Assembly (NCBI RefSeq): GCF_932274485.2
Contig: NC_065886.2
Span: 13,467,501 to 13,531,500 of the forward strand
Length of the DNA: 64,000 bases
Source: Patella vulgata
Taxonomy: Eukaryota > Mollusca > Gastropoda > Patellidae
Direction of reading: 5' to 3'
Shown in pieces: positions 57,149-64,000 of this stretch; the stretch's first letter is position 1, and every line of letters starts with the position of its first letter. The notes beneath the pieces were generated by a model. That model had not been told where the DNA came from, ran no database searches, and worked only from the letters and a program-made list of their open reading frames with translations. Both the position numbers and the translations under genes were made by a program.

Positions 57149-57214
57149 CTTGATCCGTTGTCCTGGAACCGTTTATGTCCAAAAACAACCGACCCTCCCT
57201 TCCTTCTGAAAAAT

Positions 57215-58330
57215 CGGTTATTAGAATACAATTTAATAACTGTCTATAGTTAAAACATGTTGTAAATTATTCAGTAATATTCATAACCACTTGAGTTGTT
57301 TGAGAATAACCGTAGATAAAACAAACACACTATGATATGGAGACTGAGTGGGGCCATGCAAAATCACCCCCCTTTAATCGTGACAGTATTATTGCGACGA
57401 CACGACAATCTCACCTTGCCATATTATCGCGTGTTTGTTGCGTTAAACATAATTTTGTCATCACTATATAGGAACTCTTTACGAACCGACAGATGGACGA
57501 ACCACGTCATCCCTTTGGATACCGAAATGAAATGAAATGGCTTTGACGTCCAACTGTTCTGCTCCGACTGAGCACACACCATACTGTGTGCTATGCGGGA
57601 AATTTTGCCTTATATCGAATTTCAAATGTTTTACATGTTCACTACCAGCCTCCATATAATGAGTGTTTATCTTATCAAAATCTGAATTAAAACTGACCCT
57701 TAGTCAGCTCATCTTGTCGTATCAGTTTATAATTATGTATGAGTATGTAATGGGTATCATATATTACATACAGACACTGTTATATGTGTTTATTATTATG
57801 TATGAGAAGCGGGTATTGAGTACATTAAAACCCACAAACTCTATCAGATGAGAGAGGGAGGGGGTATTTCTGAGACTGACATGGTCCAATAATTCGCTTG
57901 TCCTTCCTTTACACTATCCATTCACTATTACTATAACGATAAATATGCGATACATGTTATCGATTCTGTTGTGCCTAGATTCATCTAGATCATTTCGGGA
58001 CTAACATATGGTTCAATTATATTTCAATAATTCGCTTGCGCGTAGGGGTTTTTATCAGTGCGAGGAAACCGGAGGACCCGGAGAAACCACACGAGTTTGG
58101 AAAGCGACCCTATTTCTTGTCATGTACAAGCGGTGGATCGAAACCACACCACTTGACTCAATGACAGATCTTAGACATTAAAATAGAAGCTATCAAAAAC
58201 AGAAAAATTCCCAACTATATCTAGTAATGAAACAGCAATAGTTTATGCACAAGACGCCACGCCCCCCCCCCCCCTCAAGCACACACACACCCACACCCAC
58301 CTGATGGGTAACATTGTTAAGAAATAAAAT
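57215..58330. other. Upstream flank of SLC5A
   Basis: SINE-A 3' fragment (57530-57610), SINE-B pieces (57850-57910; 57985-58175 with GGATCGAAACCACACCACTT), and a C-run at 58261-58275. No upstream coding exon recognised. Confidence 0.45.
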
Positions 58331-58637
58331 TACATGATGTTTAACGTTCTGTTGTTCCACAACGACTGGGCTAATGAAGACGGATATTGCTAAGAAAATA
58401 TTGTTTGGACAAGAAATTGGTCCCAAAGCGCTACTCGACGTGTTCTTCATCTTAGTCGTTAGAATTATCATCCGAACACCCCAGCCCCAAATTATATCGA
58501 TTTCAATGTTAGCAGGGTTGAGGTTGTTGTCTGATCCGGATGCTGGTGATGAAAATGTCTACTTAAGGGTAACGCATGTATAAGAGTCTAGAAGTTCGAA
58601 AGTTGAAGAAAACAGCAATTGAATTGTTCTTATAAAA

Positions 58638-59692
58638 AGATACATTAGTTAAGAGTTTAATAAAGAGTTGGCCATTCTTGCTATAATAATTCAAAAATAG
58701 ATGATACAAAAAAAAATATTGAAAATTTCATTCAAATTACTTCATTCTCAGCCAAATTATCATTGTTTGTAATTTTGACAAGTGGCGTTTTTGTGAGTCG
58801 ATTAGATTAGGTTTTGATTTGCTAGTACGATTTGGTATGATTTCGATTTGATTAGCTATGGTCCACGAATGTGAAATTTGATAATTACGATTTGGTAAGA
58901 TGGCTGCCATCACGGACACCGATCAGAAAAAAAATTGTCTCTGCTAATTATTGATGACTTGTTAAAGACAAATGAAGGTTATCTACGCAAAAAAGGAAAA
59001 ATGGTTGCGTCCAACAAGTTCAAGTATTTTTTTGAAAACTGAAGTGACAAAACATGTTTAAAGTTTACTGAGAAGACCTAGGATCGAGGAATATATTGAA
59101 AAAACTGTAAATGAATAAAATTGCTTAGAGTTGATCTAACATTCTTGTGGACTATAAAGTTAACATTAAACACGTCAAATGCGTTTTAAAAAAACATTTT
59201 TTATGGTGAAAAATAACAATAAGCATTAAAAATTACTTACGACGTCGAACATTCCGCCATTTTGAAAAAGTCAAATCTAATCGCCTAAACACCTCCTGGG
59301 ACGATTAGGTCGATTTGCCTAATCAGTTGAGTTAAATCGTCTCACAAATGTAACGATTAGCATAATCAACTTGGTTCACAAATGCGTATAATAGCTAATC
59401 GGTCTAATCTAATCGGTTCACAAAAACGCCTAAGATGTGTGCACAGTTTACCTGCACAGTGGTAACCAGGGCACTGGTATAATCGGGACTTAGCCTCGCT
59501 TTCCCATTTTTAAATTAAATTTTTAAATGGTGAACCGTTTTAATCTAGTTAAAATCTCGACTATCCGATGCCATCGAGGGTCGATTATGGTCTTGTTTTG
59601 TTAATAAATGTATAATTAATAGTTTTTATAAATTTTCAGGCCTAAAGAAAGGCCTGCAATAGGCAGATTTAGCTTTTGCATAATATATGTTT
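58638..59692 (+). mobile_element. MITE-1 copy containing a 647-bp insertion
   Basis: MITE-1 starts AGATACATTAGTTAAGAG, breaks after TTTTGACAAG at 58782 and resumes ATGTGTGCACAG at about 59434, ending TGCATAATATATGTTTAA. Comparison with 35820 (TTTTGACAAGATGTGTG) fixes the break. Confidence 0.8.
58784..59430. mobile_element. TIR element nested in MITE-1
   Basis: GGCGTTTTTGTGAGTCGATT at the left mirrors AATCGGTTCACAAAAACGCC at the right, continued by AGATTAGG/CTAATCT. 647 bp with no transposase. The target duplication is short and ambiguous. Confidence 0.8.
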
Positions 59693-59694
59693 AA

Positions 59695-60150
59695 AGGAGC
59701 TAAATCTCTAACTCAATATTTTTCATGATATTAGAAATTAAAAATACGAATTGGAATTCAATGTTGCCCATTTCAATCAATATTGCTGTTGTTCTCTTAT
59801 CGTGAAAATATTGGATCCTAATATCCATTATTTAAGACACAATGAACGCTTTATAAACAGTACGCAAGTCCTGTATTCTATGGTTTCGGATGCCGGTCAT
59901 TTGTAATGAACAAAAACGACAAAATAATAATTTAAAACCAAACGTGAACAATGGACTCAGCAGTCGTGATCGACTGTTGTTCAATTTGGACAGTTCAAGT
60001 ATTTCACCAAACGGATTTGATTAGAAATTACAATGATTTTATTTTTTATTTTTTAAAAATTGAATAAAACCACTTTATATAGATTCACACTACATTAATT
60101 TGTGCTTTTATAACCATCTTTGTGTATTGTACTGTTCCAAATAATAGAGC
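59695..60150. other. Upstream flank, old dispersed repeat
   Basis: 59755-59830 is the inverse relative of 49780-49870. The rest is unrecognised. Confidence 0.35.
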
Positions 60151-60154
60151 TATA

Positions 60155-60412
60155 CGCCGTGATAATGAAGATGTGCATATTATGCTATACAGCTACTCTT
60201 TGTGGAATTCCAACTGTCAAGGGTTGTTTTATGTTCCCACCAATATGTTTACGGGACCTTGGGTGTTTCGTACCGCCCGGGCAACTAGACGTGATTCCTT
60301 GTCAGGACCCAATCCAGCACCACTGACAGTAAATTTCACAGCAATCACCGGGTAAGAACTACGAATCTCCTAGTTAGACAGTCAGCGCCTTATTCACCGG
60401 GCCCCAGTAGCT
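60155..60412 (-). mobile_element. SINE-A, diverged
   Basis: ATAATGAAGATGTGCATATT, GGAATTCCAACTGTCAAGGG, GTACCGCCCGGGCAACTAGA, CCTTGTCAGGACCCAATCCA and GACAGTCAGCGCCTTATTCA. Confidence 0.7.
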
Positions 60413-61780
60413 ATCTGAATAACGTCAAATGGAAACCATCACCGACTAGAATGCCATTTGAAAGACATTGGTTAGTAGCATTAGAATTAAAATTGACAAT
60501 ACCCCAACTTACTGTATATGTGGCGTTACTTGTTACTGAAGTTCAACCCTCTTGAAGACAAATCGGTTTACATTCGATGTTATATGTAGCGGTATTCAAA
60601 CAATATCCTATAACTTTAAATTAATGCATCGGCCTACTTTTTGTCAACCTTGTTCGCTCTTTGAAATGTCCTAATCTTGTTACATTGAAAATATTCTATA
60701 GCCCTTTCAGATACCCCACATAAAACAGCAAAGTTCAAAGCGGAGCGAACTCAATAATTGTATTTTAGGCCTTTGAACATTATTAATTTCAAATATGCTG
60801 TTCCTTTTTTTATATAATAAACGATATTATATTTAATATATCCCATGAAATTGTATGTAATTGGCACTCAGTTGTATGTATAAAAATTGCAAAAGCAGTA
60901 TCTAAACGGCCAATTAAATTCCATCGAAACATGAAATAGACACTTGTATATATTTTATGTTTATATAATGACATGCAAAGCGGGGCAATGCGAACAACTT
61001 TATTCAAATGACCGACCTAAGTCTGGATTCTTATTAAAAGGGTCGATCTGGACTATATTTTGGAGAATAAATCTGCTTAATTTTGTGTTAAAAGGCATTA
61101 AAATCTTCTGCCTTTGGGTCGAGCAACTAACTCAATATACGTGATACGTTTTCATCTTAAACCCGTCGTTTACTATATTATAAAAACAGGAATAGCATAT
61201 TTGGTTTGGTTGAACCCCGCCCCACCCCTTTTGAACCAGCGGCTGCCAGGCAGGATACGCCCACATTGCAAGAGATGGATAGAGAACAAGCTAAAAACAA
61301 ACAGGATTTTTTGTACAATCAGGGGCAATAATCCAGAAAGTTATGGTCTGAAATGCGCAAATAACAAAAGGGACTGAGATCTTTGTGATATAAAGATATG
61401 TTTTATGTTTCATCAAAATCGGACCCCAGTAGCTATCTGAATAACGTCAAACGGAAGATTGGCATGGTTTTTCAAATAGAAACCATCACCGACTAGAATG
61501 CCATTTCAAAGACATTGGTTAGTAACATTAGAATTAAAATTAACAATATCCCAACTTACTGTATATACGGCGTTACTTGTTACTGAAGTTCACCCCTCTT
61601 GAAGACAAGTCTATTTACATTCGATGTTATATGTAGCGGTATTCAAACAAGAGCCTATAATTTCAGATCAATGCCTTGGCCTACTTTTTGTCACCCTGTT
61701 AGCTTTTTGAAATGACCTTATCTTATTTTATTGAAAATATTCTATAGCCCTTTCAGATACCCCACATAATACAGAAACAT
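60405..61780. repeat. Direct duplication of a roughly 350-bp block, about 1 kb apart
   Basis: CCCCAGTAGCTATCTGAATA to CCTTTCAGATACCCCACATA occurs at 60406-60725 and again at 61424-61768, about 90% alike by eye. The second has an extra GAAGATTGGCATGGTTTTTC. The spacer holds GGCTGCCAGGCAGGATACGC at 61239, which recurs at 63868. Confidence 0.85.
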
Positions 61781-61972
61781 CGATATACAAAGGAACATTT
61801 TGAAACATCATCGCGACGTGTTGTGCATACTGTGCACATTTATATAGGGTTTTGCTAAACTGATCCTCAGTAAATATTCAATTGGCCGCTACTACCACTG
61901 AAAATGAGTTAATGAGGCCTTGATGTTAAAACTTTTTATTTTCTCTAAATTATATTCCTGTACAATTTTTAT

Positions 61973-62820
61973 ACGCCCACATTTTCATGTGGACGTATTA
62001 TGCAGTCGCCCCTGTCCGTCCACAATTGTTTGTGGACTCTCTACAGGTTTTGACGAAACTTGAAATATAGGTTTATCCCCAAAAGATCTCGGCTGCTTTC
62101 GATATTGGCATGTATCGGATCTAAACTTCATGGATTATGGCCCCTGATTGTAAGAAAAATCACGTTTTTAGCTTGTGGGCCCTATATAGGTCACAATTTT
62201 TATCCGATTGTGTTGAAACTTGAAATGTAAGTTTATAACCCACAGATGTCAGCTCCTTTCGATATTCGCGCATATCGGACCGTAACTTCTTGAATTATGG
62301 CCCCTGATTGTACGAAAAATCGCGTTTTTAGCTTGTGGACCCTATAGAGGTCATAATATTTATCCGATTTAAAAATAACGTATTATTATATCACCGTTAC
62401 ACCCTAAGGACGGCAGAGTTCGAATTTCGTGAAAATCGGCCCAAAATTGACAGACAAAATGGCCGCCGTTCGTTCTCAAATAGCGTAAAAATATGGTATA
62501 TCAAGGTTGTGGACCCTAGAGGTCACAATTTTTATCCGATTTTGTTGAAAATTAAAATATAAGTTTATAACCCAAAGATCTCGATTCCTTTCGATATTCG
62601 CGCATATCAGACCGTAACTTCCTGAATTATGGCCCCTGATTGTACGAAAAATCGCGTTTTTAGCTTGTGGACCCTAAAGAGGTCATAATTTTTATCCGAT
62701 TTAAAAAACCGTATTATTATATCACCGTTACACCCTAAGGATGGCTGAGTTCGAATTTCGTGAAAATCGACCCAAAATTGACAGACAAAATGGCCGCCGT
62801 TCGTTCTCAAATAGCACGGG
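61973..62820. repeat. Repeat block opened by ACGCCCACATTTTCATGTGG, nested tandem units
   Basis: After a palindromic start and GCAGTCGCCCCTGTCCGTCC, the module AATTATGGCCCCTGATTGTA / AATCGCGTTTTTAGCTTGTGGAC / GGTCATAATTTTTATCCGAT repeats about four times at about 150-170 bp. A larger module with ATGGCCGCCGTTCGTTCTCA occurs twice (62340-62480, 62680-62810). Confidence 0.8.
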
Positions 62821-64000
62821 ATACTTATCTTGGATATAAACCCAAACGTGGATACGGTTTGCGTTTCAAACACTAATTTTGACACAGTATTCTTTCGTAA
62901 ACGAACTAGTTCCTTTTAAGTTCCATTGTTTTCGTCCGCAATGCTGACAATGGTCTTGGATGGGTTTCTGGTGACTTAAAACAAAGCTCTGTCCAGATCG
63001 GGAAAATACTTGTCAAACCCCACCAAGGGCTTCAGATATCGGGCCTGTATCTGATATCTTGTGCCGCTTCAAGATTTGCAGCAAGTCGCGGGAACCTTCC
63101 CTATCAGCAGGTCTTGAGTAGCAAGAAATCCTTTCAACTTGTCATGGAAAATCATGATATTTGACTCACGACCTTGAAGAGATCTGTTGAGGGTATTGAT
63201 TTACTGTTATGTCCGTTAGGTAGCATAGATTAGCTACCCTATCAGGGTCAGATAAACAAGCAGCGAGTTCGTGATTCAAATGGGAAGACAAACTCTTTCA
63301 CTTCGTCTCTCAGTGGTATTGTCTCTGTCAGACATCTCGCTTCCCGTTTGGAAGATTTTTATTTTTCGAATATAGGTCATGCTCGCGTTCCACGCGGAAT
63401 CGCAAAAAGGTTCCGCCAGTAGAACGCGTCCCCTATTTTGAAAACCGAAGGACTACGGGAAACCACGCTGGAAAATCTAGAAAAAATTATCGGTCAACAC
63501 CCAGATCCAGTTTTTTTATGTTCCGACATTTCAGTCAATCTAAAAACCGTGTTTACAATATAATTATTAAAAATCCATCTTAACTATTCAAACGATCAGA
63601 AAGGCGTTTATAATTGCTCTTCTGAACAAACTAAATATTAGCTTTAGAAGATAAACAGAAGCCAAGACTCCCGTTAAAGATGAATGCCACGGGCATCCCT
63701 GAATAAAGCCATAAAGGCATATTCCCAAACTGATCAGCACTGAAAATTCGCTAGGCCGTTACAATCACTGAGAGGGATGACATCGATGCGAGTTAATTAA
63801 TATTAACTTTTTTCCTTCTGCAAATTATTATATAACATGGGTTTTTTTTAAGTATTAGAACCAGTGGCTGCCAGGCAGGATACGCCCACATTTTCGAGAG
63901 ATGGATAGAGAACAAGCTAAAAAGAAATTGATTTTTCCTACAATCAAGGGCCATAATTCAGGAAATTACAATTCGATATGCGCAAATATCAAAATGAACC
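62820..64000. other. Upstream flank, mostly unrecognised
   Basis: Only the segment from GGCTGCCAGGCAGGATACGC (63868) to the end is a repeat, shared with 61239-61400. No gene seen. Confidence 0.4.

Overview
The window looks like an AT-rich, repeat-dense invertebrate nuclear genome. The repeats (tRNA-headed SINEs, oyster/limpet-style satellite blocks, many short inverted-repeat elements) suggest a lophotrochozoan, probably a mollusc; that assignment is inference. No organelle, bacterial or viral gene is visible, and every intron reconstructed here obeys the GT-AG rule.

Two host genes can be read exon by exon. The first spans nearly the whole window on the minus strand: a sodium/glucose cotransporter of the SLC5 family, closest by eye to SGLT4/SLC5A9. 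It has 15 coding exons between 57148 (start ATG) and 2921 (stop TAG), 1863 coding nt and 620 residues. All splice phases agree, and the residue offset to human SGLT1 is a constant 19 at the sugar and sodium sites. About 97% of its 54 kb is intron. The second gene lies on the plus strand inside intron 3 of the first. It is a two-exon ubiquitin/NEDD8-conjugating enzyme (E2, UBC12/UBE2F-like), 32657-34402, 292 residues, with a TATA box upstream.

The rest is repeats. Two tRNA-derived SINE families (called SINE-A and SINE-B here) occur in dozens of copies and share the same 3' tail. At least five families of short inverted-repeat elements are flanked by TTAA, including a 720-bp foldback inserted in a SINE tail and one with a telomere-like core. 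There is a decayed Tigger/pogo DNA transposon (about 11.2-13.3 kb), a LINE RNase H fragment caught up in a 925-bp tandem repeat (41.4-44.4 kb), and several minisatellites. Layout: 1-2920 3' flank; 2921-10127 exons 15-7; 10128-17959 intron 6 with the Tigger and a large exon-derived array; 17960-26933 exons 6-4; 26934-45197 intron 3 with the nested E2 gene and the LINE satellite; 45198-57148 exons 3-1; 57149-64000 upstream flank with duplicated blocks.

The most unusual observation is that four of the transporter's 14 splice donors (exons 6, 7, 13, 14) sit at the edge of tandem duplications of the exon 3' end plus donor. At exons 7 and 14 the nearest duplicate donor would extend the protein in frame, by 14 and 8 residues. 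At exon 6 the duplication has grown into about 25 copies, most with a donor-like sequence.
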